From: Lucinisca nassula
Lineage: Eukaryota > Mollusca > Bivalvia > Lucinida > Lucinidae
Direction of reading: 5' to 3'
DNA: 64,000 bases
Assembly: GCA_963580285.1 (NCBI GenBank)
Contig: OY757014.1
Coordinates: 97,509,372-97,573,371, forward strand
The position numbers and the translations under genes were made by a program. A model generated the notes under the pieces. The model did not search any database. It saw nothing but the letters and a program-made list of their open reading frames with translations, and had not been told where the DNA came from. Of the stretch, positions 10,836-20,959 are shown piece by piece (within the stretch, counting starts at the first letter, position 1; each line of letters begins with the position of its first letter).

Positions 10836-11056
10836 AAGTTACAAAAAGATCAGATCATAAACGGCTGAGAAAAGCTGGAGACACCATTTTTCACTTATAT
10901 TTATGCACAAGCGCAGGTAACTCCAAGGCTGTTTGTCCCATGCATCCCAAATATGAACTTGACGTAGACTGTTATCCCCTCCTGGTTATCTGCAAGTTTG
11001 ATGAAGATCGGATCAGAAATGGCTGAGAAAAAGTGGAGAACATTACAGAAGACCAC
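10836..11056 (+). repeat. Beta monomer fragment
   Basis: It matches the 310-320 bp units at 50062-53003: GAAAAGCTGGAGACACCATTT, GGCAGGTAACTCCAAGGCT, CTCCTGGTTATCTGCAAG, GATGAAGATCGGATCAGAAA. It is cut off by a P-MITE at 11057. Confidence 0.7.
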
Positions 11057-11330
11057 CATGAAAGCATGCCTTTACAATTTTGACCCTCTTAAACTCCACT
11101 TGTATACAGTAAAATGGGGTGTGAAGGGGTGTACATTATTTTTCGCATTTCTGCCCAAAAAATAGATTGTTGGTACTCGTCAGAAACCGCCTCGCCGAGA
11201 CGGTTCAAACGAGTACCCAAAATTTATGTTTTGAACTGAAATATGAAAAAAGCAGACTTTTTTTATCTGAACATTATCATTTTTGGTGGAAAAAATTTCA
11301 ATATATTTGAATAGGCATGTTTTCTTAATG
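11057..11330 (+). mobile_element. P-MITE, diverged complete copy
   Basis: Ends CATGAAAGCATGCCTTTACA and GAATAGGCATGTTTTCTTAATG. The central palindrome GGTACTCGTCAGAAACCGCC / GGTTCAAACGAGTACCC is imperfect, indicating an older copy than 5713-5997. It interrupts a beta fragment. Confidence 0.7.
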
Positions 11331-12141
11331 CAAACAAAAAACAACAACAAATAATGGCCGCACTCATAATTTTAAATAACTGGAGTATAGTATGCATATT
11401 ACAGGACCTTCGTTTGAATAAACTCTCGCAAAAGGAATAAACACCTCTAAAAACATAAAATAACGTCTATTCTAGTTGTAACTATCACAAGTAAGAAGTA
11501 GAAACTATTTCAGCTCACTGAAAAAAAAACTTTATTTACCCTTTTATAGAACATATTTATTTCGTAAAAATAAAAATAAAAAAAAACTTCCAATGAAGAA
11601 AGGAAAGTTCCTTTCGTTGATTAGATCAATAGGGGACAGACTTACTTCCTAAGTATTTTCAGTAATGAAACAAAGCGAAAGCAATGACAAATAATTCTCA
11701 AAAGGAAATATGGCCCTGGTGTAGATTTCACATCTCCATCTGTTTCACGCAAAAATAGACTGGTTTACGATCAGCACAAGCATTAGAATCGACTCCTATG
11801 TGATGAAACCAAACATGATAATAACCACGGCCTTTCCTTCCCAACGATGTCAAAATGGTGTCACTAGTTTCCAAATTGGCAATTTTGTGATGCAAGAAGC
11901 CGTACAGTTAATTCAGCATTTTTTTCCAAGTTTCCGTACTTAAAAAATCCAAGTTGCCGTACTTAAAAAAATCCAAGTTGCCGTACTCCTCTGTATTTTG
12001 TTTGTTGAAAGAAAACTGCAGTATAAAGCGGATGTTTCAATTAAAACTAATACACAACTACTTTTCTAACCATATGAATGTTGTCCACATGAGTCTTTAC
12101 TTTAATAAAATTAAACATGTAGACAGATTGTAAACATTTTT
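11331..12141. other. No gene recognised
   Basis: AT-rich sequence with A-homopolymers. A short local duplication (CTTAAAAAAATCCAAGTTGC, twice at about 11938-11985) is the only structure seen. Confidence 0.45.
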
Positions 12142-12550
<409 letters not shown>

Positions 12551-12563
12551 ATTTCATAGATGC

Positions 12564-12865
12564 TTTGTTTGATTTGAGGTTTAACGTCCCCGTCAACACT
12601 GTAAAGGTCATTTTGGAGACGTTGCTTCCAATTTTGTGGGACTTTTACCCGACATTGAGATGAAATGACAACTCAAGCCCTGTCGCCCAATGAAACCAAT
12701 AGGGTTTATTAGCATGGACGGTCCACCTCGCACCGCGGTTCCTGGACAGGCTTAGATCCTCTAAGCGGTTTTTACCAGTACTAGTGTGCAGGCCGGATTC
12801 AGCTCTGCGTGGAAGCATCGTGCAGCCAAAATATTTCTTCAAGCCCCTATGGGCGGGGGCGGTTA
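12564..12865 (-). mobile_element. SINE-X, near full-length, with 13-bp target duplication
   Basis: ATTTCATAGATGC occurs immediately before (12551-12563) and after (12866-12878) the insert. Read on the minus strand it starts CCGCCCCCGCCCATAGGGG, passes GCTGCACGATGCTTCCACGC, TCTAAGCCTGTCCAGGAACC and ATTTCATCTCAATGTCGGGT, and ends GGGGACGTTAAACCTCAAAT plus a CAAA-rich tail. The perfect TSD and 3' simple tail show a retroposon. The head does not resemble a tRNA to me. Other copies: 14892, 18255/18730, 20935/21246, 24299/25629 and 45735. Confidence 0.85.
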
Positions 12866-12878
12866 ATTTCATAGATGC

Positions 12879-14042
12879 ATATGCACAGTAAGATAGCGGA
12901 TGTGAACGGAAAATTGGGATTGAACAGGACTGGTTTGTTTGTAGGGGTTCCAGGCGGTGGCAGCACATTCTAGTTTAGGTCTAACTAGTGACTTGTATGA
13001 TGTTGCCTTGATGTCCTTTGGGCATGCAGAGAGATTTCTGCGTAGGAAGGCGACAGTCTGATAGGAAAGCAACTGTCTGGCTGTCTGTCGTGGATAGCAT
13101 GTCATAGTCTAGCTCCTAGACTTTGATATCATATTAACCAATGACTAACCTTCCTGTGTGTTTTTATCAAATATGAAACCGTGTTAGATTTAAATCTTGT
13201 CTCAGACACCAAGGTCTAGTACAATGCGAATTTTACCTCGCAAATTTCTGCTTGGTAAATGATTGATTACAGCTGCAGTCATGAAATGTTTATTGCTTTT
13301 GTGTACCCCTAACTGAACACCAACTGATAAGGCAAACTGGCATTTTAGTCCGAGGATATCTTCCCAAGATAAAACAAGTTGCTATCAGAGAGGGGTACAA
13401 GAGTATTTCTTATTAGCTTTAAAATATGATTTCCGACTAGAAGCCAGTCTAAGCATGTCAGTGTGACTATTTCACACTAGTGTACTGTCTATAGCCAGAT
13501 TTTTTGCTTTGGAAGGCTGTTGGAGCTTCAGGCCATGGATGTATGATGACTCTATTATCTTGCTTTTGTTGCCGATTCTGATGTACTCACACTAAGTCTT
13601 TTCTGTGTTTAAACGCATCTGCCAGTCTCTCTCCCATGCTTGTAAATGATTCAAGTCCTCTTGAGCGACAGCAACTCGGTACAACAGGCAGTGATCAGCG
13701 AATAAGCGGGCTGTAGGGCAGAGGCGTGGTGGCAAGTCGTTGATTTATATGAGGAAGAGGAGAGAGCCAAGCACTGTACTCTGTGGAACACCAGAAGTAA
13801 CGGACGCAGATGAAGAAATCATCAATTACGACTTTCTGGTATCCATCAGCAATAATATTCTTGATCCATGACTTTGTCTTGCTTGGTATCCCGTAACAGC
13901 AGAGCTTGACTGCAAGTGGTTGTGCGGAACCTCGTCGAAGGCCTTGCTGACATCCTTTAGGATGACATTTATGTGTTGTCTGTTCTTCAGTCCGCCGGCT
14001 TGCTATCAGCTGGTACTCACATGAGGCAATGCTGCTGGTCAC
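12879..14042 (-). pseudogene. LINE reverse transcriptase (CR1/Jockey-like), heavily decayed
   Basis: Minus-strand frames give, in order: KDVSKAFDEVPHNHL (motif A area), SWIKNIIADGYQKVVID, VTSGVPQSTVLGSLLFLIY with INDLPPR (motif B, about 13750-13795), a position where the catalytic YxDD should stand but reads FADH, AWERDWQMRLNTEK (about 13610-13650), then an unrelated stretch (about 13110-13430), and finally QTVAFLRRNLSACPKDIKAT, SYKSLVRPKLECAATAWNPY (about 12950-13080). This is the canonical RT order of non-LTR elements, with frameshifts, stops and the catalytic Asp pair replaced. The 3' end is lost just before the SINE-X at 12564-12865. Compared with 2063-2726 it shares the LVRPxLE segment but is a different copy. 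Confidence 0.8.
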
Positions 14043-14154
14043 AGAGGATGTAACCCTGTACAGTTACTTGGTATACTCAGGGTTATTGTCTGTGGGTTTT
14101 CAAAAGCAGCCAACAATTATGGATTTCTTCAGGCATTTACAGTTGAACGACTTT

Positions 14155-14187
14155 ACCCCCCCCCCCCCACCCACACCCACACCTCCA
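14155..14187. repeat. C-rich tract
   Basis: Runs of C with CCCACACCCACACC; low complexity, no function inferred. Confidence 0.8.
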
Positions 14188-14280
14188 CCCCGAGCAGGGA
14201 GACAGACCCAATGTGCGGCGAAAGAGCCTATTACTGTGCAGAGTTTCATCCTGAAAACCTGGGGTTTATGTAATAAAATG

Positions 14281-14458
14281 AGCGTGATAGCCCAGTGGTT
14301 AGTGCACTCGACTCTGATGCTAGAGGCCCCCGGTTCGACCTCTGGAGATGATTATTTCAGTGACTGAACACCATTTACAGCGATGAATGTCAAAATGCGC
14401 ACCACCCTTTGGATCGGAACGTTTAACTGGAGGCGCCCTGTGCAGGGAGAGCCATCCC
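14281..14458 (+). mobile_element. tRNA-derived SINE, 5' part, interrupted
   Basis: The head GATAGCCCAGTGGTTAGTGC (box A-like) and GGTTCGACCTCTGG (box B-like) lies at 14290-14348 with tRNA-like spacing. The body continues to CCCTGTGCAGGGAGAGCC and is interrupted near 14468 by a second SINE on the opposite strand. The remainder may resume near 14767. A functional tRNA is unlikely because the acceptor ends do not pair. Confidence 0.6.
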
Positions 14459-14468
14459 CTGTTCAGGT

Positions 14469-14756
14469 TTATTGTTTGTTTGTATTGGGGTTTACGGCCC
14501 TGTCAACACTATGAAGGCCATTTTTGAGCCGGTCAGTTTACTTTTTCTGAGCAGGCTTATACGTAAGTGGTAACCAGGAGAGTGCAAGTCTTTCGCCAGA
14601 AACGACAACTGCCCTTCTTGAACCAGCGGAAGGGAGAGAATGACCGTAGAAAAGATTTCATGATCAATCTCCACGAAAGAATGTTGCCGACGCCGACAGG
14701 TATCGAACCTGTTTCCCCCTGATCACCAGTCAGACGCGCATCCGACTGAGCTACCG
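14469..14756 (-). mobile_element. tRNA-derived SINE, complete, nested
   Basis: On the minus strand the head reads GCGGTAGCTCAGTCGGATGC (box A) and GGTTCGATACCTGTCGG (box B). A tRNA-unrelated body follows, then a tail GGGCCGTAAACCCCAATAC with CAAA repeats. The flanks CTGTTCAGGT (14459-14468) and CTGTGCAGGT (14757-14766) form a 10-bp TSD with one mismatch. It inserted into another tRNA SINE. Confidence 0.7.
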
Positions 14757-14891
14757 CTGTGCAGGTAAAGACCTCTACCGTAATTGCAAGATTACTCCTG
14801 CAAACCTGATGTGTAATGTAAACCTGCGAGTAATGGTAAAATGTGACCGATCCCAGTATCAGAGAGTAGAAAGAAAGATAGAGAAAGCGCT

Positions 14892-15060
14892 TATAAACCC
14901 TATTGGTTTCAATTGGCGACAGGGATTGCGATCTTATTTCATCTCAATGTCGGGTATATGAAAGTCCCACAAAATTGTAAGCAATGTCTCCAAAATTACT
15001 TATACAGTGTTGATGGGGACGTTAAACAATGTTGATTGGAACGTTAAACCTCAAATCAAA
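14892..15060 (+). mobile_element. SINE-X, 5'-truncated
   Basis: It begins at ATAAACCCTATTGGTTTC and continues through CATCTCAATGTCGGG, TCCCACAAAATTG and two copies of the GACGTTAAAC-type tail. It lacks the head seen at 12564-12865 and 24299. The doubled tail is peculiar to this copy. Confidence 0.75.
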
Positions 15061-15575
15061 AGGTTCTCACTAGTATCGCCTCATTCTAACAAATATCCAT
15101 AATATACATGTACTCTCACATGTTTTCACGATATTTGCAATTTGCATTATTAAATCACGCAAAATCACGCTCTCGTTTCCTAGAGACATTTCGAGTTGGG
15201 GGGGGGGGGGGGGGGGGGTCACGCGATCATCTAATATGGTCGCCAACTTTACTTCCTAGTTAAACAAGTTAAAGTCATTGTAATTATTTACGTTTTTCTT
15301 GAAGTTTTGCCGACCAAATAAGATAAATAGTGACGTGATAATTCCGAATATTGTTTTATTCCTATTTGTTTGATGTTATTTAAATGAAATATTGATTTTC
15401 TAACGATAAGACAGTGGCTGAAATTGGTGAGCTGTTTGGCACTTATTTCGCAACAACAACAACGAGTGATTGAAAATGTGGTCGTGTAAACAATGCATTC
15501 CGTAAGTGTGATTGCCATGGAGATGATCGTGTATTCACTTATGATCTTTCGACGTGACTTTTTTAAGTTTCTATC
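15061..15575. other. No gene; 21-base G run at 15198-15218
   Basis: Unremarkable AT-rich sequence apart from an uninterrupted run of 21 G bases. No supported coding sequence. Confidence 0.5.
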
Positions 15576-16126
15576 GGTCTATAACGGGAAAATTATGGGT
15601 CAGAATGACTTCTGTTGTGCTCCAGGTTTGTAGCCATGAACGCTCAAAGGGAGCAGATTGCTCATTCTACAGGTTTCCAGAAAAGCCTGAATGGTAAAAA
15701 AGGCATGGCTTTCTAGAAAAAAAAGATTGTCAGCATCTTGTACCTCGCCTCAAGTTTTCTGCTCTTAGGGTTTGGGGGGTACAAGATACCGACAATCTTC
15801 GCACACAGGCCTGCAAAACAAATTTCAGCTAAACAAGCAAGAACTCTTCGGGACAGGGAGTTACCATCAACAACAAATACAAAGAACATGCGAAATGACG
15901 ACTACAAAGTATGGTGTTTTTGCCAGGTTTCCATGGCTTTGTTACAGTCTTTCCATTCCTCTCAACCTTTATTACCCGTGATACTTTTGAAAGCCATGCC
16001 TTTCTATACCATTCAGGCTTTTCTGGAAACCTGTAGAATGAGCAAACTGCTCCCTTTGAGCGTTCATGGCAACAACCTGGAGCACAACGGAAGTCATTCT
16101 GACCCATAATTTTCCCGTCATAGACC
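15576..16126. repeat. Inverted duplication containing the THAP exon start
   Basis: Arms of about 140 bases (15576-15717 and 15984-16126) are reverse complements with scattered differences, separated by about 266 bases. Both arms include CGGTCTAT.ACGGGAAAATT and the ATGGGTCAGAATGACTTC start of the THAP frame. The right arm, read on the minus strand, is open; the left arm, read on the plus strand, has stops and indels. Confidence 0.85.
15829..16107 (-). CDS. THAP-type zinc-finger exon or remnant
   Basis: A 92-residue minus-strand frame starting at ATG 16107. It shows the THAP zinc-finger signature. Cys8 with Cys12 (or Cys13) forms the first metal pair (CAPGC), followed by FYRFPEKPEW, Trp38, an Arg/Lys-rich segment, WKPGKNTILCSRHF with Trp59, and Cys68-x2-His71. 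THAP domains are about 80-90 residue C2CH modules that bind DNA. They occur at the N-terminus of animal DNA-binding proteins and in P-element-type transposases. The domain begins at the usual place (Met plus about 7 residues before the first Cys). Sequence after residue 72 has no recognisable AVPTIF-like box and ends at 15829, so either an exon boundary falls near 15892 or the copy is truncated. A broken inverted copy of the first half lies at 15597-15717. Host gene versus transposon origin cannot be decided here. Confidence 0.6.
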   Translation of the reverse strand: MGQNDFRCAPGCCHERSKGAVCSFYRFPEKPEWYRKAWLSKVSRVIKVERNGKTVTKPWKPGKNTILCSRHFACSLYLLLMVTPCPEEFLLV

Positions 16127-16130
16127 GAGA

Positions 16131-17268
16131 GATATAGTTTAGGGGTGGGGATCTAAATGGTTTCTGAGATATTAGGCCGTTTACAAAGTGTAGGGGATGT
16201 GGCATGTCCCGGGTACATCCAAGGGGACACCCAGGTTGGTTTCACTGAATGCGTCTTATCGTAAGAAGCAAGAATATATTAGATGGTTTTGGGGTGGGGA
16301 TTTGAATGGTTTCTGAGATATATCGCCTTTTATGAAGTGGAGGGGTGGGGTGGGGCATGGCCCCAGCGCATCCCGCGAGACCCCTAGATTGGAATCACTG
16401 AATGCGTCTTATCATAAGGAACAAGAATATATATGGTTTAGGGGTGGGGATCTGAACGGTTTCTGAGATATTGGGCCTTTAATGAAGTGGAGGGGGTGGG
16501 CACATCCCAGGGGACCCCCCGGTTGGTGTCAATGAATACGTATTATCATAAGAAACAATAGTATATATGGTTTTTGGGCGGGGATCTGAATGGTTTCTGA
16601 GATATATCGCCTTTTATGAAGTGGATGGTTTGGGGGATGGCCCCGTTGCACCCTGGGAGACCCCTAGGTTGGTATCACTGAATGCGTCTTATCAAAAGGA
16701 ACAAGAATAAATATGGTTTAGGGGTGGGGATCTAAACGGTTTCTGAGATATTGGGCCTTTTATGAAGTGGAAGGGGTGGGGCAATGCCCGGGCACATCCC
16801 AGGGGACCACCAGGTTGGTGTCACTGAATGCGAATGGGTCTAATCATAAGAGAAAAGAATATATATGATTTTGGGATGGGGATCTGAATGGTTTCTGAGA
16901 TATATCGCCTTTTATGAAGTGGAGGGGTGGGTATGACCCCGGCGCACCCCGGGAGACCCCTAGATTTAAAACACTGAATGTGTCTTATCATAAGGAACAG
17001 AAATATATATGGTTTAGGGGTGGGGGTCTGAACAACTTGTGAGATATTGGGCCTTTCAGGAAGTGGAGGGGTGGGGCATGGCCCAGCACATCCCAGGGGG
17101 ACACCCCGCCCCGTTCGTGTCACTGAATGTGTCTTATCATAAGAAAAAAAAGAATATATATACTTTAGGGGTGGGGATCTGAATGGTTTCTGAGATATGT
17201 GGCCTTTTGTGCACTGGAGGGGTTGGGGCATGGCCCCGGCACACCCTTGGGGACCCCCCAGGTTGGTA
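16131..17268 (+). repeat. Gamma-monomer tandem array, about 8 units of 147 bp
   Basis: GGTTTAGGGGTGGGGATCTG-type starts recur near 16142, 16291, 16441, 16576, 16721, 16870, 17017 and 17168. Each unit also holds TTTCTGAGATAT, TTTATGAAGTGGAGG, GGTTGGTGTCACTGAATGCG and CTTATCATAAGGAACAAGAA. Long open frames on the minus strand (16821-17231) are repeat translations. Confidence 0.9.
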
Positions 17269-17615
17269 TAAAATCATGTGGCTAAAAGAAGTTCACTCAA
17301 GGAATATTTCTAAAAAAGTTTTGTCAAAATATCTGCAAAGGCTAGGCAGTAAATGCCATTTTTTTATTTTCCCCATTATAAGTCTATGGAAACTATAAGT
17401 TGCCATAGCAACCAAATTAATGAGCCAATTTTCATTAAAAACACAAACTTTTAATCCCCGAGCCAAAGGATGCTACAGATGAAATTTGGGCTGAATCGGC
17501 CCAGTGGCTTCAGAGGAGATGTTGTTTGAAAGTGTTCACGCCAGACGACGCAGACGACGACGGACAACTGCCTAGCCTATAAGCTCCCCCGGAGCCTTCG
17601 GCTCTGGTGAGCTAA
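17269..17615 (+). mobile_element. HLE 3' module terminating the gamma array
   Basis: Unique sequence after the last monomer passes CCATTATAAGTCTATGGAAA, CCAGTGGCTTCAGAGGAGAT and a GACGACG tract (17541-17567). It ends in a hairpin GGAGCCTTCGGCTCTGGTGA with GCTAA (17611-17615). The same module ends the gamma array at 57931. Together 16131-17615 reads as one HLE whose 5' end is unclear. Confidence 0.65.
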
Positions 17616-17850
17616 AAACCATTCAGATCCCCATCCCTAAAGCGGATGTCCTCTTGTTCCTTATGATATTAGCCGCTTTCAGTGACACCAACCTGGAGGT
17701 CCCCTGGGGTGGGCCAAGGACATGCCCCTCCCCCTCAATTTCTTTAAAGGCCTTATATCTCAGAAACCAATCAGATTTCCAGCACTAAACCATATTTATT
17801 CGTGCTCCTTATGATAAGATGCATTCAATGATACCAACCAGGGCATTCTA
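17616..17850 (-). repeat. Gamma monomers in reverse orientation
   Basis: ACCATTCAGATCCCCATCCC, CACCAACCTGGAGGTCCCC and CTTATGATAAGATGCATTCA are reverse complements of gamma monomer blocks, about one and a half units. The preceding HLE ends exactly at their left edge, so it probably inserted into an inverted gamma array. Confidence 0.75.
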
Positions 17851-18254
17851 CAACAGCGTTGTATTTGGCTCTGCCAGAAGCGTGGAGATTTGCGATGTCT
17901 TGCGATCGACTGCCGCTCTAGTTAAATGGATTTTCTATTTTTAGCTCTGGAGGCCATCTTTTTCATCCAAGCGGAATGGATTGTACAATTTTGGTAGAGG
18001 ATCACTCAAGAAACATTCTTATGATATTATTTCAAAATCCATTCACTGGTTAAGGACAAGTTAGTAAATTAAGTAAGTAATTATTTAAGTAAATACTTTA
18101 TTTTACAAGGGGGACCACATTTGGCGTATATGTGTAGCTAATTTTCCAGTAGGCCCTCAAATTATGGTACAAATAATAAACGGTTCTATACAACACAAAA
18201 CATATGATGTAAGCATAAGATATACAATTTACAGTAGATATACAATATATAGTA
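17851..18254. other. Kappa fragment and AT-rich sequence
   Basis: About 17935-18060 matches the kappa units (AGCTCTGGAGGCCATCTT, CAATTTTGGTAGAGGATCAC, TTTCAAAATCCATTCAC). The rest is AT-rich without a recognised feature. Confidence 0.5.
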
Positions 18255-18364
18255 GCGACCCTGCCCATCGGGGCTTGACGAAATATATGGGCTGCATGAT
18301 GCTTCCACGCAGAGCTGAAACCAACCCACACACGAGTACTGGTTAACCGCTTAGAGGATCTAAG
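18255..18364 (+). mobile_element. SINE-X, left part, interrupted by PLE
   Basis: Head sequence CCCTGCCCATCGGGGCTTGA through CCGCTTAGAGGATCTAAG, then interrupted. The right part resumes at 18730 with CCTTCCCAGGCAAAGCGG. CTAAG stands on both sides of the interruption (18360-18364 and 18725-18729), a possible short TSD. Confidence 0.75.
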
Positions 18365-18724
18365 TACAAGTAAAACAAAGATCAGGAATCGATACAATTA
18401 ACTTACTCCAACCATCAGAGACACCAAAGGGAAAGAAACACAAACATAAAGCGACCAGACCATAATGGAGTGAGTGAGTGCGTTAGAATTTTACGTCCCA
18501 CCAACAGCTAAGGTCAAACGGAGACGGGAGCTCAATTTAAATACTCATCCGAAAGTCTGGAGAAGCCCGGGATCGATCCTGCCATCCCTGGTTTACAAGG
18601 CGAGTAGCGTAACCACTACACCGCGGAGGCTTCTCAGACCATAATGGAAACCTAAACAAAGGAAGGCCATAAGGACAGTTACTTTCCCACAAAATGGCAT
18701 GCGTTTATTCACTAGTTTTATTCA
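18365..18724 (-). mobile_element. PLE 3' fragment inserted in SINE-X
   Basis: It starts TACAAGTAAAACAAAGATCA and follows the PLE 3' segment (GGGAAAGAAACACAAACATA, AAGGACAGTTACTTTCCC). It is itself interrupted by a tRNA SINE at 18470-18634. It belongs to the GTAAAACAAAGATCAGG subfamily also seen at 48347, 52223 and 59040. Confidence 0.7.
18470..18634 (-). mobile_element. tRNA-derived SINE with perfect 14-bp target duplication
   Basis: CAGACCATAATGGA flanks it exactly (18456-18469 and 18635-18648). On the minus strand the 5' head is tRNA-like: CCGCGGTGTAGTGGTTACGC (box A) and GGATCGATCCCGGGC (box B). A body follows, then the tail GGGACGTAAAATTCTAACGC with CACT repeats. About 165 bp, intact, nested in a PLE fragment that is nested in SINE-X. 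Confidence 0.9.
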
Positions 18725-18729
18725 CTAAG

Positions 18730-18925
18730 CCTTCCCAGGCAAAGCGGTGCGAGTCGGCCCGTCCATGCTTATAAACCCTATTGGTTTCATTTGGCGGCAG
18801 GGCTTGAGATGTCATTTCATCTCAATGTCGGGTAAAAGTCCCACAAAATTGGAAGCAACGTCTCCAAAAGGACCTTTACAGTGTTGACGGGGACGTTAAA
18901 CATCAAATTAAACAAACAAAACAAT
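18730..18925 (+). mobile_element. SINE-X, right part
   Basis: Continuation of 18255-18364 from CCTTCCCAGGCAAAGCGG through CATGCTTATAAACCCTATTG and CAATGTCGGGTAAAAGTCCC to GGGGACGTTAAACATCAAAT with a CAAA tail. Confidence 0.8.
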
Positions 18926-19337
18926 GTATAGTACAATGAAATGCACAGAAAGTTGACCTTCTTTTTCAAGGGAATCCCACAAACAAGTCACTGGCAAACC
19001 GTGCAGACCCAAATCAGATGCCACACTCTACTGACATGTGGGCATCGCAATGTAATCATTATTGTAATAATATACTGTTATTAATCAATACGAAATTACT
19101 TGATTTAATGACAATTTTATTAATTGACGCAATTAAAAACATGATTTATGATTTTTGAATATTTGTTGACCTGGTATAATACAAGATAATCAATTAATAA
19201 TAACTGTTATTGTTATTATTACATGGCTAAGATAACAATATTCATAGAATGCATAAATGAAGCTAGCAAGAAATATGAAGAGATTTCTTCTACCAATGTT
19301 AAATAGAACTATAACATAGATAAAATAATCAAACCAG
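18926..19337. other. No gene; AT-rich
   Basis: TA- and AAT-rich sequence (19050-19320), no tandem period or credible frame. Confidence 0.45.
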
Positions 19338-20849
19338 AGGACCAACGGTCCTGAGCCACTCACCTGAGCCACTTACCTGAGTGCTGAAATTTTATGAAGC
19401 CATTTCATTTCTGAGAAGATTTTTAAAGTGTTTTTACCATGGTAGGCATCTTGGGCATGTGACCTGATAATGGGCACATTGGTTCCGGAGAAGAAAATTT
19501 CTGGAAGGTTTTTATCTGATATGGGCATGGCTGCCGTATTGGTCATGCACCAAACTTATATTAATAAATTTTCATTCGTTTGTTCCTTAAAGCTTTCATG
19601 TGACATTTGGTCACACATGGGGCAATGGTTTGTGTGAAAAATAAGTTCTAATTTTCATACCTGAAGGACCTAAGGCCAAGGTTAGAAAGAGTTTTCGAAA
19701 AATACACGGTTTTAATATTTTCCCATACAAATGTCTAGCGACCAAATTTGACCTTTGCATGAAATAGGTTATGGCCATCCGGGGGTCATCATTTAAACAA
19801 ACTAAAATGATCCCAAGTCCCAAAAGCTACGTACCAACTTTCATGAAAGTCGGCCCGTTGCTATCAGAGAAGAAGATTTCTGAAGTGTTTTACCTCATTG
19901 GGCCACGATAGCCATATTGGTCAAGTGACAACACTCATATAAATATATTTTCATTTTCTAAAAGCTTTTATATAAAATTTGGTCCCAAACGGCCCAGAGG
20001 TTCCAATGGAAAATAAGTTTTAGTCTTCATATCTGAAAGGCCTTAGGAATGCTTTCAAGGGATGACTTTGACCTTGAACACTCATGTAGTTTCATCCACT
20101 CGTTTAGCTAAATGCATCTGCCACTTTTCAGATCAGATACTGCAATAGTTTCCGAATTAATACATAGTTTTGACTTCTTCCCACTCAAAAGTCTTTATGA
20201 CCAAATTTTACTTTGGCGTAAAATAGGTCTAGGTCATCCGAGGGTCTTCATTTGAATAAACTATAATAAGCTCAAGTCCCCAATGCTACATACCAAGTTT
20301 CATGACAATCAACCCTTAAACTTGGGACAAGAAGATTTTTGAAGGGGTTTTACCTTATATGAGCATGGCGGCTATCTTGGTCATAAGACTGAACTGATTT
20401 TAATCATTTTTTTTTTATTTATTTTTTGTTCCTAAAGGTATTTAATATATGAAAGCTTATTGGTTTCTGAGGAGAAGTTTAGATTCTCAAATATATGATT
20501 GACCTTGGGTCAAGGTCAAAGAATGACTTTGACTTTGAATACTCGTGTAGTTTAATCCACTCATTTAGCTACCTGCGTCTGCCAATTTTCAGAACACAGG
20601 CTACAATAGTTTAAAAAAAAACATACACAATTTTGACTTTTTCCCATTATGTGACCAAATTTGACCTTGGCATAAACTAGGTCATGGTCATCCGAGTGTC
20701 ATCATTTGAACAAGCTGCGATGGGCCTCCGAGTCCCAAATGCTACATACTAAGTTTCATAGCGATCAGCCAATTGGTTCCGGAAGAGAAGATTTTTGAAG
20801 GGTTTTTACCATGTACTGGTATGGTGGCCACTTTGGTCATATGTCCTGG
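19338..20849 (+). mobile_element. HLE start and delta-monomer array, about 455-bp units
   Basis: Begins AGAGGACCAACGGTCCTGAG with CACTCACCTGAGCC, the HLE-type 5' palindrome and motif. Monomers carry GACCTTGGCATAAA.TAGGTC, GTCATCCG.GGGTCATCATTTGAA, AGTTTCATG..AATC and GAGAAGAAGATTT with TTTTACC.TATATGGGCATGG. The last block recurs near 19425, 19880, 20335 and 20787. It ends in the TCTA tract without a 3' hairpin. Confidence 0.7.
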
Positions 20850-20852
20850 ATC

Positions 20853-20932
<80 letters not shown>
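20850..20932. repeat. (TCTA)n microsatellite
   Basis: About 20 perfect CTAT units directly between the delta array and a SINE-X head. Confidence 0.97.
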
Positions 20933-20934
20933 AG

Positions 20935-20959
20935 GTCCCCGCCATCGGGGCTTGAAGAA
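20935..20959 (+). mobile_element. SINE-X, left stub
   Basis: GTCCCCGCCATCGGGGCTTG then AAGAA, the start of a SINE-X that resumes at 21246 (ATATATGGGCTGCATGATGC). The uninterrupted wording GGGGCTTGAAGAAATATATG is present at 24309-24328. Confidence 0.75.

Noticed and set aside
15198..15218. Long G run; similar runs at about 44126 and 48620
   Set aside because: The last two lie at the same place in PLE copies and the first is isolated. Long G runs are also prone to sequencing error, so no quadruplex claim is made.
16131..17268. 147-bp period equal to nucleosome core length
   Set aside because: Other arrays have 143, 165, 177, 315 and 455 bp periods, so the match is probably coincidence.
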